From NCBI GenBank assembly GCA_036245525.1, contig BTPG01000008.1, positions 31,079,180 through 31,143,179 of the forward strand: a stretch of 64,000 nucleotides of DNA, in the 5' to 3' direction. The position numbers were made by a program, and so were the translations under genes. Of the stretch, positions 21,079 to 33,104 are shown piece after piece. Position 1 is the stretch's first letter. The number at the start of each line of letters is the position of its first letter. The notes under the pieces were generated by a model, which saw nothing but the letters and a program-made list of their open reading frames with translations, was not told the DNA's origin and made no database searches. This DNA is from Semisulcospira habei. Taxonomy: Eukaryota > Mollusca > Gastropoda > Semisulcospiridae.

Positions 21079-21275
21079 AGGAGTGTGAGATCATCATGGG
21101 ACTTTCTTTCCCTAAGCTGGCAAATTTTGTTTCATGTACATGTACATTTATATACTTAGTTTTGTGTATATTGTCTCGTAGTTTTGTAGCAACGGCAGGT
21201 TTAAAAAATGGCGATGTCTGTGACGATGTCAATGCCTCAACCGTTGATAAATAAAGCTTCGTTGAATCATTGAAT
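20165..21275 (+). mobile_element. LINE 3' fragment with GT tract in its 3' UTR
   Basis: The frame around 20205-20520 reads a LINE thumb/C-terminal region (NEHRLLGITIDSQLKW; HIRSHIDYASTVWDG). Homology continues with frameshifts to about 20870 (LLPLQDHFRYNKAIFMFKLW-like). The (GT)n tract 20941-21076 and the end ...GTTGATAAATAAAGCTTCGT near 21240-21265 form the 3' UTR. The fragment at 37787-38690 has the same layout, including the GT tract and the terminal GTTGATAAAAATAAAGTTTC, so both are one family. Heavily decayed and 5'-truncated. Confidence 0.75.
20941..21076. repeat. (GT)n microsatellite
   Basis: Two long GT blocks flank a GTGC block; it lies in the 3' UTR of the LINE fragment. Confidence 0.95.
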
Positions 21276-22011
21276 CAGTTGCCGAAACCGAAAGCAGCCG
21301 AAACCACGCGCACAGCCGTTTGGTATCTGCTTGGGAGCCACAGACCGTTCCGCGTTGTATCCGATTTCGCGGTATTCTGATGCTCGTGAAAATATTCTGA
21401 AGCTGACCTGTATCGTGTCTGATTAATTTTCGCTGCAGATGTTTAGTCGTGAGATTAGTGACGTCAATGAAACTCACTCAACAAACTCGTAGGATCGAAA
21501 TAGTATCAATTCGTGCATTAATGTCGCCAGTGCCGTAGCTTAGCCTTCGTCGACATTTACGACAGGAGAGCTGTTAGCAAAGCGAGAATCCAGCCCTCAG
21601 TTTCTTAGCCACCCCCCCCCCCCCATCAGCAACAGACATAGACTCTCATGACACCATGTGTGCAGAGAGTGTCATGATAATTTATGCCTCTTGATAGCAG
21701 AAACCTTACCCATGTACGCCTTCAAACCGAGGAAATTATTCCTGGTTACCTGTACAAGTGGATGGCATCGGGTGAAAGTACTCCAGGTCCTCTTGTCCTT
21801 GCCTGGGGCACACCCTTATCTGGACAGAAGTTAACTTCTTGACCGCCCGCTACCTCCGGAGTGATAGATCGACCGTGGTGGAAGACGCTAATCAGATCTT
21901 TGACAAGTAAACGTCATTTAGTGAGGTACCAAATGAATTATAAACGGGGCTGCATACTTATAGCCTGGGGCCGCCGCTGTCAGGCTGATGTGATTACTCT
22001 GCATACCTACC
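21276..22011. other. No gene; one PalB hairpin remnant at 21628-21705
   Basis: The hairpin CAGACATAGACTCTCATGAC ... GTCATGATAATTTATGCCTC has a diverged centre. The rest is unrecognised. Confidence 0.5.
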
Positions 22012-22225
22012 TTAACCCATTCAGCCCTGACGCACTACAGCAGGAGATGGGTCGACCATGATAATTTAAGGGTAGTGCCAGATTAGCTTGGCGCCTGTCG
22101 GCGCCAAGCTAATCTGGCACTGTCCTTGAATTATCATCTTCGACCCATCTCCTGCAACTGGTGCGTAGTCATTAGATGACGCCTCCAAAATTTTGGGAAT
22201 ACAGCCGTCGGGCTGAATGAGTTAA
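22012..22225. mobile_element. PalA palindromic element
   Basis: TTAA at 22012-22015 followed by CCCATTCAGCCCTGACGC; right end CGGGCTGAATGAG then TTAA at 22222-22225. Core about 22051-22147, nearly perfect with centre GGCGCC-TGTC-GGCGCC. The right TTAA is shared with the next element. Confidence 0.85.
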
Positions 22226-23693
22226 CCAGTTTAGTGCCAAGATAATTTGAACACTACCCAACTGCAAGAGGTATGCAGGGGCCCATGAGGATATATGCCT
22301 CTTGCTGACACGACTTTAAAACCATGTTTCTGGGTGTGATGAAGCTCTATGCTAGTGCATAGTGCTCACACAGTAGGATTAGTACGGTACGGTTTCTGTT
22401 AACGGTTTGTGTGTGCCGATAGTCCGTGTGGCACTAGACGCACGGGAAATCTGTAAGACATAGTTAGCACGGGATTTTTAGTGAGTTCTGTTTAGTGAGT
22501 TCTAGGCGGAAGCTGTGTCTGTCAGAGGTCTAGATCGGTAGTGCGGGCTGTCTTGTCGTATGGAACGGTTGTGTTTGAGTTACCTAGCCCGCATTCCAAG
22601 ACTCTGAAGCCTAGATTTCAGGTATGTTTCTATAAACGTAGTATTGATAGTTGTTTAGTTAAAGACAGTATGCGTGGTAAGATTAATGTGGTTGTATAGC
22701 GGTGTTCCGCTTTGGTTTAGTTATAGTATGTTTAGAATTCGGTGAAGTAACCGGTGTTTTTGTATACAGTTGTTTACCGAGTTAGATGACTAAAGGAATA
22801 TGAAGTGTGTATGTCTAAGCCGCTATGAAGATAGCACGTGGTTGGTTAAGCATAGTCTTTTCCAGTGTATAGAGTAATGTATAGCAAGAGTGTTAGGCTA
22901 TAGTCTGTTTCAAGATAGTGACAGAGATATGGGGGTGTACGGAAGTAGACAGTTTATGAAGCACGTGTGTGTGTGGGAATGAACGTGTGAGTTATTTGTA
23001 TCAGCCAGGTTACGTGACGTTTCTCATTGATCCAATATGTTGTGTGTTTAGCAAGTGTTACGTTGGGACTTTTGTTGTCTATTCAGAGTTCTTGTAAAGA
23101 GTGGAAAAGACGGACGCCGAGACGTCGAGTCACAGGTGGGACCTACGTGAGGTCATCCCTCCAGCTCTTCTGAGAGTGAGTCTGACTGGGACCAAGACAC
23201 CCAAGTCAAAACGAGAACTGAGTACCGTACGAGAACGAGGACGTCCGTGCCCAAAGAGACAGGACGGCAACAAGCGTACGACGAAGGACTTTCACGCCTA
23301 GACGTGAGAAGGACCAACGTAACCAGGCAACAACATCAAACAGATTGGAGGCAATGTGAGACTAAGACCTAGCCTGGCAAAGATATTGTGATACGTGTGT
23401 GTGTGATAATAGAACAGTGTACATAGTTGATAATCATTTAAGTCGTTCTTTTTCATTTATAGTGTATAAAGGTTACTTTAGAAAGGGAGCCCGTGTGTTG
23501 TGTTTTACCGCATGAATGCGCCCGTCTGAGTCAGTGGCAGTGTATGCGTCTGTTGCGTGAGAGTCTGTGCGTACGACTGTGGGCAAGTCTGCGTGCGTTA
23601 CACTGGGACATCTAGTTGTTTTTGTTGTTGTTGTCTTGAGTTAACGAAGATTGCAGAAACGCATTCCGCGTTGACTCGCACTGAACAGGCTAA
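22222..23693. mobile_element. PalB element split by a solo LTR
   Basis: Left part 22222-22334 (TTAACCAGTTTAGTGCCAAG, then a decayed hairpin with CTGCAAGAGG and CTCTTGCTGACACGAC). The right part resumes at 23603 (ACATCTAGTTGTTTTTGTTG, AACGAAGATTGCAGAAAC) and ends CACTGAACAGG-CTAA at 23690-23693. Without the LTR the element is about 200 bp, matching other PalB copies such as 56536-56752. Another PalB-like segment starts at the shared CTAA. Confidence 0.75.
22335..23602. mobile_element. Solo LTR (~1.27 kb) with 5 bp target duplication
   Basis: Begins TGTGATGAAGC and ends GTGCGTTACA, so it has TG...CA termini. It is flanked by direct repeats CTGGG at 22330-22334 and 23603-23607. It interrupts a PalB element whose two halves align continuously with intact PalB copies when the LTR is taken out. 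No internal retroelement region or gag/pol reading frame is present, so it is the product of LTR-LTR recombination. A Gypsy-like origin is likely from the 5 bp duplication but not shown. Orientation undetermined. Confidence 0.8.
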
Positions 23694-23850
23694 CTTTACT
23701 GTCGGGACACAGACAAAAGACCCCACTGCAAGAGACATAGAGCCTCATGAAGCCTCGCAGCCGGGAGAGGAGGGGGGCTCATGAGGATCTATACCTCGTT
23801 TTCCTCGTTTCTGGCTGTGGTCCTCTTAGGCGGAAGATTTGTCTTTGATG
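23693..23850. mobile_element. PalB element, degenerate
   Basis: Left TTTACTGTCGGGACACAG; hairpin about 23728-23797 (CTGCAAGAGACATAGAGCCT, then GGGGGCTCATGAGGATCTAT). Right flank CTGGCTGTGGTCCTCTTAGG is a weak match to the usual flank. Confidence 0.6.
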
Positions 23851-23989
23851 AAAAACTTTTTCTGCAATCTACTTGTATCTGTAAATGGCTGATCTGGGTG
23901 TGGTCCGCTATCTCGAGCCAGCCCCTATCGCTGGCAAAAGACAGATTTTGTGAAATGGTAGATCTATCTGACACAACGATACAAAGTGG

Positions 23990-24175
23990 TGTCTGCAAGA
24001 GGCATAGATGCTCATGAGGCCCCGTGGGTTTTTCATTTTTTTAAAGGGGTAACCCAGGAGCAGATCAATTGCCTTAAAGGGGGGCGGGGGGGTTGGAGGG
24101 TTGTTCCAAACAACCCAAAAAGGGACTTTCTTACAGCATTTTAAAGGGACACCCCCCCCCCCCAGATCCACCCCT
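23990..24175. mobile_element. PalB left arm interrupted by a G/C-run segment
   Basis: GTCTGCAAGAGGCATAGATG followed by CTCATGAGGCCCCGTG at 23992-24028, then sequence with poly-G and poly-C runs (24078-24092, 24152-24163) and GGGTTGTTTGGAACAACCC-like inverted bases. The right arm is not found nearby. Confidence 0.45.
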
Positions 24176-24176
24176 G

Positions 24177-24281
24177 TAACCCCTTGACTGCTGCTGACCT
24201 TCAATACCGCTCGGCAGAAACGTTGCGTAACCACGCGTCTTTTACGCCGAACGGTATCGTCAGCAGCAGTCAGAGGGTTAA
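24177..24281. mobile_element. TTAA-type palindrome (singleton family 1)
   Basis: TAACCCCTTGACTGCTGCTGAC at the left; the inverse GTCAGCAGCAGTCAGAGGG then TTAA (24278-24281) at the right. Inner arms share CCGCTCGGC / GCCGAACGG. Same terminal logic as PalA/PalB/PalC with an unrelated core. Confidence 0.7.
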
Positions 24282-24595
24282 ATAAAGAAAATTGAAACGA
24301 CCACTGACTCAGCTTCGTTTTGTTTCGCTAGTACGATTACGAACTCGCTATCGGCGACCGCTGACGGCCTACAGGAAATAATCAGCCCATGCGAAACATA
24401 ATCACTACACGACAATATAGCTTTAAGCCTAAATAAATCTCACGCCATTGAAAGTCAAAGATACAATAAGAAAATGTCAAGCTGTAAGTCTGAAGTTAAT
24501 TTGTTGGCGATTGCGAAATAACTGACGGCGACATTTGCATCCGAAAGGCCTCGGGGTAATAATTGAACATTAGCGTGCATCAGAAAATTTAATCT

Positions 24596-24696
24596 TTAAC
24601 ACCCCGACTGCTACTGACGACATGGCTCGGCGGGAAAGACGCGCAGTTGCGCGTCTTTTCCGCCGAGCCATGTCGTCAGTAGCAGTCACGTGGTTA
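24596..24696. mobile_element. TTAA-type palindrome (singleton family 1, second copy)
   Basis: TTAA at 24596-24599, then CACCCCGACTGCTACTGACG. A nearly perfect stem has ATGGCTCGGCGGGAAAGACG and its inverse; the right end is CAGTAGCAGTCACGTGG-TTAC. Related to 24177-24281 in the outer 20 bp. Confidence 0.7.
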
Positions 24697-25516
24697 CGAC
24701 GCAATTCTGTGTCTGTCTGACGCGACAAAAGACTGCAGTGTCTAACCCGGCTTGGCTCTTCCTGTTTGGAACCCAAGTCAGATGTCTGGCCTCAGTTGCA
24801 TGGGTGATCCTTAATCCTGCTCAAACAACTAGATAAAGTCAAACATCTCGCATTGTGCCTTGCGCAGGGTTTAAGCTCACTACTGTAGCTGACCCCTGTA
24901 CCCTCAGACTGAAGAAGCCATTGGAGTTAACTATTCGAACGGTGGGGTCGAACTTGACAAACTTTCGACTTGTCTTCTGGGCTTAATTGTTTTATGAAAA
25001 CTTCATGACAGTTGAGGAGATGATTATATCGACCGTGATTGTTCAATGGTGGTGCCGTTATAGCTTAGCGCCTCTAGGCGCCCAGCTAGTCTTGCACGGC
25101 CCTTGAACTGTCACAGTATATATAAAGAAGTCGATTTCTTGTTGTAATGTAAAACACTTGGACAAGCAGTTGTGCTGTAGTTTCTTCCGACACATGTAAA
25201 CCGTCCCATTCTCACAAGACAGTGTAGACGGCTGAAAGAGATCTCATTTATATCTGCAGCCCGTGTCGGCCGCATATCTGTGCTATAGTGGACACCTAGT
25301 TTTAAATGAACCATAAATTATACCTGCCAGTAAGACGCCTAGATTCTGGTAACTGACCACAGGTGTTGTTGTTGTTGTTTTTGTTGATTTTGTTGTTTTT
25401 AACAAACATAAATATTTTTCTTGATTAATGAGGATTAGAGCTAGTGTGGCACACGACTGTTTCGGCAGACAAAGGTACGCGCTTAGATTTGGTAAGGACT
25501 CTCTCGGAGAAAAAGA
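24697..25516. other. No gene; one decayed PalA hairpin at 25025-25122
   Basis: TATCGACCGTGATTGTTCAA to CCCTTGAACTGTCACAG encloses a diverged PalA core. The remainder is unrecognised, with TTG-rich sequence near 25365-25400. Confidence 0.5.
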
Positions 25517-25517
25517 A

Positions 25518-25725
25518 CTTTACTGCCGAGAAAGGTGAACACGATCTAACTGCAAGAGGCATAGGTCCTCATGAGCTTCCGCGACCGAGGAGGCTCATGA
25601 GGATCTATGCTTCTTGTTGTGATCAATACGCGTTCATGTGTCTGGGACGGTTGTGGCTTTTGGTCTTTGAATGAACAAAGATTTCAGAAACAAAAATGTA
25701 CGTACAGTGGCAAGGAAGGGATTAA
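25518..25725. mobile_element. PalB palindromic element
   Basis: Left CTTTACTGCCGAGAAAGGTG; core about 25546-25618; right flank CTTTTGGTCTTTGAATGAAC and terminus CAGTGGCAAGGAAGGGATTAA (TTAA 25722-25725). Confidence 0.75.
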
Positions 25726-26260
25726 GTAATGACCCAGGCAAAAAACAAAAACAAAACAAACAAACAAACAAAACAACAACAACAACAACAAAAAAAAAAC
25801 CCACGCATATCGCCGTAAAACAATTTCACAAGCTGTGCATTTCATCATACACGGAACATCAACGTAACAATATTTATTTATTCCGAAAAATGTGTCACTC
25901 GTTCAAACTTTGAAATTTCTGTGTGTGCTGGGCGGTTGGCTCAGATCGATTTTACTACACTATATAAACAACAGACATACGTTTCAGCGATCTGGATTTT
26001 TAAAATTATTTTTTGGGGTTGCTATTTATTTGTTTCTTTAAATTTTGGTTTGTTGTTGGGAGTGTTTTTTTTTTTTTTACAAGATATAAATCAGATAACT
26101 CCGATCCGTTTATGCTTTGAAGTCCTGGCGCGTTCATTTGAGCGCCGTCCACTGCAAACACCATGCCAGGTGTCTCTAGCAACAACCAATAATAAGTGTG
26201 ACGCCCGACAATTCAGTTCTAGGTTAATGTATTGACTCTCGTTTTACTGCATTGCGTGTT
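25726..26260. other. No recognisable gene
   Basis: A-rich (25740-25800) and T-rich stretches with no coding signal. Confidence 0.45.
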
Positions 26261-26261
26261 C

Positions 26262-26470
26262 GCGGTGGCTTAGTGGCTCAAACGCCAGCGCTTTTCGTGA
26301 TTAGAACTCCCTGCGTCTTACCTGCTGTCACTGCCGCAAGGCGCCAACCCACCTTCTCCACCCTTCTGCTAATCCTATCCCAGTAAGGAAAGGGCCTCGG
26401 GCCCGGCCGTCGTGGGCCCGAAGATCTACTTCCGGAAGCCGGCGATCGATGTGGAGTCCTGACAGTGTGG
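26262..26470 (+). mobile_element. Possible decayed tRNA-derived SINE
   Basis: CGGTGGCTTAGTGGCTCAAACGC fits a Pol III box A, but the box B region (GATTAGAACTCC) is degenerate. No clear 3' tail or target duplication seen. Confidence 0.35.
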
Positions 26471-26675
26471 ACTTGCCTTCCTAGATTAGTTCAGAGATAC
26501 GCTTCTTTTCTTCAGAGATACACGTGCGATTGCGTAGTTACAGCCGTGGTTTGCCTATTTATTATCCATCCTCCTGTGCTCTATCTTCCAGCAAAATGAC
26601 GGTCTCCGGGAGAGAGACGTCGCATCCTCTTGTCAGCTGCCGCGGTCAAGATGGAGCGGTCGGGAAATGACCCTC

Positions 26676-26770
26676 TCGGCCAAAAGATCCTCGGGCCGCC
26701 GTCGGCCGCAGGAGGCCCGCGCACGGTCGAGCGCGGGCCCGCTGCGGCCGACGTCGGCCCCAGGATGTTC
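26676..26770. mobile_element. PalD GC-rich hairpin
   Basis: TCGGCCAAAAGATCCTCGGG, then CCGCCGTCGGCCGC and its inverse GCGGCCGACGTCGGC around GCGCACGGTCGAGCGCGGGCC. The right outer end CCCAGGATGTTCAGC is diverged. Confidence 0.6.
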
Positions 26771-26877
26771 AGCTCGCCCGGAAGGGGAGAACACGCTGGT
26801 TACAGATCACTGCCGTGACTGTCAAGCAGCTCAGTCAGCGGTGACTAACTATAGCAAGACATAACTCACCGTGCTAG

Positions 26878-27057
26878 TTAACCCCTTCACTGCCGTGAAA
26901 GCGTGAAAACGATCCAACTGCAAGAGACATAGATCTTCGTGAGCCCCCGCGACTGCGGGGGCTCATGAGGATCTATGACTCTTGCTGAGACCTACTTATA
27001 TCCATGTTTCTTGTACGGTTTTGGCTTTTGGTCTTTGAATGAACAGGGAGGGGGTTA
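26878..27057. mobile_element. PalB palindromic element
   Basis: TTAACCCCTTCACTGCCGTG at the left; core 26913-26987 nearly perfect with centre CCCCCGCGACTGCGGGGG. Right flank ATATCCATGTTTCTTG and GGTCTTTGAATGAAC; right terminus GGGAGGGGG-TTAT. Confidence 0.8.
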
Positions 27058-27257
27058 TGAAAAGTGTGTGATGAGCTTTGGGCTCTCCGTACGCTAAGGT
27101 CAACAGGCGCTGCTTTTGAACTATTATAAAATAGTCGATCTACCTCCCGCAGTTACTGCGTAGTAGTCGTTGAAAGACGACTCCCAATTATCAAAAAGCC
27201 GTTCCAGGATTGCGTTACACGTATTATTATTCCCTACATTGTGAACACCTCAGATAA

Positions 27258-27990
27258 TCCAAGAGGCATAGATCCTCATGATTCCTCGCAGACGCGGGGG
27301 GCTCGTTAGAAACTACAGGCCTATAACCTCTAGCGGATCTCATTCATGTCCTTGTTATACGTCTGAGCCTGAGGCTGACGGTGTTAACGCACAGAATGGC
27401 CTCCTACGTCGAGTCGACTTTGCAGCCACTTTGAGGTGGGCAAGATTCAAGGCCCACTACCGCCCTAAGTGTTCAAATATACACTATTGTAACAGATGGT
27501 TACGAAACACTACACACATGTCTAGTTATGGTTCACTTAGACACAGGAGAATCCAGTTCAGCACAAGTCTTAATCTCAAGTAATCTGACAATGACTCCAC
27601 TCCGTTCTATAAATACAACGGTATCAGTACGAGAAACAGCTAAAAATAGATTGACCCGCTTACGACTGCGCAGAATAAATAAGGGCGATTACGCGTCGGT
27701 GTTTGCTGCATGTCCAAACTGCCGTTAAAGTATATAAGGTGTGTCGACAAGGTATAATGCATACAAAATAATGGTCCTGAAATGTGTCTTCAGATTTACG
27801 CGTGATGGTACTTTAAGTGGACAAGTAAGTATGATTATGTACAGCAGCCAATCAGCCGAATCCTCGGACACCCATTTGGCGAAATGTAAATGGTCATCGG
27901 TCCTACCTTATAGAGGCACCGATTCTCTTGTAGCTCTGTCCTGCAGATTCAGCATCTGATTTGAAAGTGCGCATCGGTCTTGAAGATCTG
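27258..27990. mobile_element. PalB element apparently split by an insertion
   Basis: The left arm CCAAGAGGCATAGATCCTC with GCAGACGCGGGG ends at about 27300. A plausible right-arm remnant (GAAGATCTGTAGCTCTTGCAG) appears at 27981-28003. The sequence between includes the repeat at 27450-27826. Confidence 0.45.
27450..27826. mobile_element. TTAA-type non-palindromic repeat, copy 1
   Basis: Runs from TCAAGGCCCACTACCGCC to GATGGTACTTTAAG. The same sequence lies inverted at 57544-57914, including blocks GAGAATCCAGTTCAGCACA, CAGTACGAGAAACAGC and GGTGTGTCGACAAGG. In the second copy both ends fall at TTAA. No coding potential. Confidence 0.65.
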
Positions 27991-28061
27991 TAGCTCTTGC
28001 AGATGTACGGTTCTGGCTGAGGAATTGGTTGATTCGTTGGTGTACATAATCATACCACAAA

Positions 28062-28152
28062 GTCACTCGGCCGACATCGGCCGCAGTTGGCCCGCGCACG
28101 TCCGTGCGCGGGCCAACTGCGGCCAATGTCGGCCCGACGGCCACGTGCTTAG
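28062..28152. mobile_element. PalD GC-rich hairpin
   Basis: CTCGGCCGACATCGGCCGCA with inner TTGGCCCGCGCACG, then the inverse CGTGCGCGGGCCAACTGCGG and CCAATGTCGGCCCGACGG. About 38 bp arms. Confidence 0.75.
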
Positions 28153-29649
<1,497 letters not shown>

Positions 29650-30050
29650 ATATATTAAGTACACGGGTCACCTGCATGCTCTTCTAAAAGCGCGTCAATG
29701 TGTGTGTGCGTGTTAGTGCGTGCTTGCGCGCGCGCTCCAAACATCTCCAAGAGGCATAGATCCTCATGCGCCCTGGAGATGCGCGCATGTTTGTGCGTGT
29801 GTGAGAGAGAGAGCCGCGCGCGAGAGAGAGAATGACGTCATATTTAAAGTATTATGTCAGTGTCTGCGTGGTGACGGAGTTGCCTCTTTTACGTCACCGC
29901 CACTGCCTGACTTTCTCTAGAAGTAAAGGTTTTTTAGTGTTTTAATTCTTTTCTGAAAAGAATTAATTTCTACTAAGAGATTGAAAGGATACAAAGCTGG
30001 CTAACGAACTCATCCAATGTCTTTCTCCAAACTAGCTATAATGCAAATGT
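29650..30050. repeat. Dispersed repeat shared with 9985-10132
   Basis: Inverse of the 9985-10132 block, interrupted by GT/GA simple repeats and by a PalB left-arm fragment (CCAAGAGGCATAGATCCTC at 29747-29765). Confidence 0.6.
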
Positions 30051-30543
30051 TCAAGTAAATATGACAAAAATTACGGACTCTAATCTGGGTCAACTGACTT
30101 CCTATAATCGGTTGTTTATGTCTTCAATGAGACATTCAATTACAATATGCTCGGAGGCTCTCTTAGCCACCCACTTAAGAAAGTATTTCGCCAAGTTTCA
30201 AGCTTGTGTGTACATAAATATCGGAGATTCTCTTGTTTACATACATACGCACACACATACATACGCACATACATACATACATACGCACATACGGCGCTCC
30301 GCGCCAAATGTACGTTCAGCAGCGAGGTTAGCGTAACTAGACATGACGTAATTTTTATCTTGTTGCTTCAGTTGTTAGTGGTTTAGCCTGCCCGCCTTAG
30401 ACATCATGGACATGTTATTAAATTAGATCACCGCGACCGTCATAAAAAGTCCCTTCTATAAATAGAAGGGACTTTAAAAAAAAAAAAAAAAACAGGCAGA
30501 GGAACATGCTTTAACTACATAGGCAATAGGGGCCATATCAGTT
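30051..30543. other. Non-coding; perfect 26 bp hairpin with poly-A
   Basis: AGTCCCTTCTAT-AA-ATAGAAGGGACT at about 30447-30472 is a perfect stem, followed by about 18 A. Nothing else is recognised. Confidence 0.5.
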
Positions 30544-30660
30544 TTAACTCACTCAAAGTGCCCCGCATCAATAGCTGCGAAAGTGTCGCATAGCGTTGCA
30601 GCCGGCAACGCTTTACGACACTTTTGCAGCTATTGATGCAGGGCGCCTTGATTGAGTTTT
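30544..30660. mobile_element. TTAA-type palindrome (singleton family 2)
   Basis: TTAACTCACTCAAAGTGCCC at the left and CAGGGCGCCTTGATTGAGTT at the right, with ATCAATAGCTGCGAAAGTGT arms and centre GTTGCAGCCGGCAACG. A clear hairpin with about 50 bp arms. Confidence 0.7.
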
Positions 30661-31080
30661 ACCGCTCGCAGAACATTTTTGAGGATGCTGAAAGAGTATG
30701 TAGGGGCACATGATCTAAACTGCTTAGGCTATCGGTGAATTTTCACCGTGAGTGTAATGCTATTTTGTTGGGTGGAATGCTGACTGGATCTTGCGCCCAA
30801 CAAATAAGCCCTTGGTGAAAAATTCGTCCACAACCATTACCCACTCGTCCCGCCCTACTGTCTGGGTTTTATAGGTACAAGGGCGCCTCAGCTGTCACTA
30901 TCTTAGTGATGAATTATTTCTCGAGGGCACGTTTTTGCTACGAATTAATAGTTTTTATTTTGTCTTGTAATTACCTGAATAATCAATACCACCTCAATCA
31001 TGTATTTCCTTTGGGAAAAAAAAAAAAAAGACTGTGGGGAAATGAAATACTGTTCATACATGAAAGAGGCAGTGGTTTTA
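30661..31080. other. No recognisable feature
   Basis: No coding signal or repeat recognised. Confidence 0.4.
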
Positions 31081-31308
31081 AGTAACCCCTTAACTAGCGG
31101 GGCAGAGCGAATGCGGCTGCCCATCTGCAAGAGACATAAATCCTCATGAGCCCCCGCATTCGCGGGGGCTCATGAGGATTTGTGTCTCTTGTTAGTGCTG
31201 TGTTGTGTGTGCCGACGTTTTGTTCCATTTCATTTGTGTGATTCACGCGAATTTCACGCAGTGGTTTAGTACGCAAGATCCGTGATCACTGGCAGTCAAA
31301 GGGGTTAA
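31081..31308. mobile_element. PalB palindromic element
   Basis: GTAACCCCTTAACTAGCGGG at the left; core about 31123-31196, nearly perfect with centre CCCCCGCATTCGCGGGGG. Right end CACTGGCAGTCAAAGGGG-TTAA (31305-31308). Confidence 0.8.
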
Positions 31309-31605
31309 GAAGCGTCAAGGGGGTTAAGAGCCTGCAGGAATCACCTCGGCAAAACGCGCTACCTACAGCCAAAGTGTTAAATTATTTACGCGCGGTGCCG
31401 TCTGTCGGAACCGGGAAACCTTTTCTTCCACATGCTTAGCCCGGATCACTACTTCGGCCTGACAAGCAGAGATACATGAAAACGGATGCGGCTGTTCCCT
31501 CCCTGTAAGAGGTATAGATTTGTACGCAAGGAGCATGAAATCCAGACCAAAGTTTGACTGCGGCCGATCGTGTGAAAAGCAAAGATAGTCTAGCCGAAGA
31601 AAAAA

Positions 31606-32036
31606 ACGCGCTAAAGGGTTTGAAATACTTTTCAAAAGTACGGGGCCCTTTGGGCCCCCTTTTAGTAAAAGTAGGGGGCCCCACAGGAAAGTAAGCGGCT
31701 CATGAACCCTAGCATGATTTACGGACAAGACTGCGAAACATAGGAACTCTCCTTCGCGGGAGGAAGCGATTTTAGCTAAAAGAAGAATAGCGAGCTGCAA
31801 ACAGACCGCTATGCAGCAAAGTTAGGTTGTTACAATGCATACCGTGCTAAAAATAGCCAGCCACGCGTGTTTGGTGACAAGTTCATGACCTGTGACGGGA
31901 CCGCGCTGATGCGCTGAGTACCGCCTACCGCTGCTTTGAGACAAAGTCGGGCCTCGTGGATTGACATAAAAGTAGAGGGCCCGAGACCAAAGTAAGCGGC
32001 CTTTTACCCCGGGCCCCCGGTTATTTCAAACCCTGC
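31606..32036. mobile_element. hAT-like TIR element (candidate)
   Basis: AAGGGTTTGAAATA at the left (about 31613) and the inverse TATTTCAAACCCTG at the right (about 32021-32034). Both ends continue into GGGGCCC-rich inverted sequence. Flanks share CGCTA/CGCTTA, an imperfect 5-6 bp duplication. The CAGGGTTT terminus type occurs in hAT elements; the assignment is tentative. No transposase. Confidence 0.5.
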
Positions 32037-32229
32037 GCTTAGAAAGGACATGTACAACACAATTTATTAATTCTTCGTTGTTGTTGTTTTTGTTTTTCGA
32101 GTATCTTTTTTTTCTCAAAATGGACGTACAGGCAGCAATACTATGAGACATGAGCATACAGGCCTATGCAGAGATTTTGACACAAGAGCCACAAATATAT
32201 ACGCGGATGCAAATGTTTTGCGTGAGCCT

Positions 32230-32419
32230 TTAACCCCTTCCCTGCCACAGTACGTACATTTTTGTTGCTAAAATATTTGTTCATTCATGGACCAAAATCC
32301 AAATGGTCTCAGCAAGAGGCATAGATCCTCATGAGCCCCCGCAGTCGCGGGGGCTCATGAGAAGCTATGTCTCTTGCAGTTGGATCGCGTTCCCTTTTTC
32401 TCAGCATTGAAAGGGTTAA
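32230..32419. mobile_element. PalB palindromic element, inverted orientation, both ends intact
   Basis: TTAA 32230-32233 with CCCCTTCCCTGCCACAG; right end TCAGCATTGAAAGGG then TTAA 32416-32419. Core about 32311-32382 with one mismatched region. Best reference copy for PalB ends. Confidence 0.85.
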
Positions 32420-32870
32420 GCATGAACAGATTTTCATGAGCGTTTAGGGATGCAGGGTCTCATGACGATCTATGCATCCACAAAAGTCTATGCCTTTTGT
32501 AGGAATAGATGGTGATGTTGGATTCAACCTTTTGTTTGTTTCTACAAACACCTGATCCAGCACCACAGAAGACCCTTTAAGTGACAGGAAAAATCCACCT
32601 AATGAGGCCGCTAGGACAACGAGCGGCCCTGGTCTCCGCTGCACGCGTGAGCTTGAATCCTGCGCAAGCCACTAAGCAAGGTGTTGGGAGCACCTTCCTT
32701 TGTGGCTTGCGCAGAACTTAAGCCCACTAATGTGTACGCGCGTGCATGCATGAGTGCATGTGGTTGTGTGAAGCTTGTGACGTTTAGTTTTATGTATAGT
32801 TTATTTTTAGTTATCAGTTTATGTTGCTGTGATATCCTCCATGACTTATGCTATAACTTTACAACTTTAC
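32420..32870. other. No recognisable gene
   Basis: A short PalB-like trace (GGTCTCATGACGATCTATGC) at 32456-32475; otherwise unrecognised. Confidence 0.4.
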
Positions 32871-33104
32871 GCATGTAATTATTTTAGTAGTTTACTCTTA
32901 GCCTATTGTTTATTATGTATACTAGTGAGTTTAGGTTGTTTGTGTGTATGTATGCGAAAGGGTATGGGGGGGGGGGAGGGAGGGGGGAAGGGTGTTATGG
33001 ATGACGTGAACATGTAACTTTTATTCTTGTTTCTATTGTGTATTTATACCGCTGCGGCAAAATTTTCCCTCGAGGATAATAAAGTATTATTGTATTGTAT
33101 TGCA
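32871..33104 (+). mobile_element. LINE-type 3' end with (ATTGT)n tail
   Basis: Non-coding sequence with a poly-G run (32966-32992), ending AGGATAATAAAGTATTATTG and TATTGTATTG. It includes a polyadenylation-like AATAAAG. Part of it (32940-33018) is duplicated inside the adjacent foldback loop. Confidence 0.5.

Noticed and set aside
22335..23602. Host gene or non-coding RNA in the 1.27 kb stretch without repeats
   Set aside because: TG...CA ends, a 5 bp target duplication and the split PalB element explain it as a solo LTR.
30445..30492. Rho-independent-type terminator (hairpin plus A run)
   Set aside because: The context is eukaryotic and no gene ends there; treated as a small hairpin.
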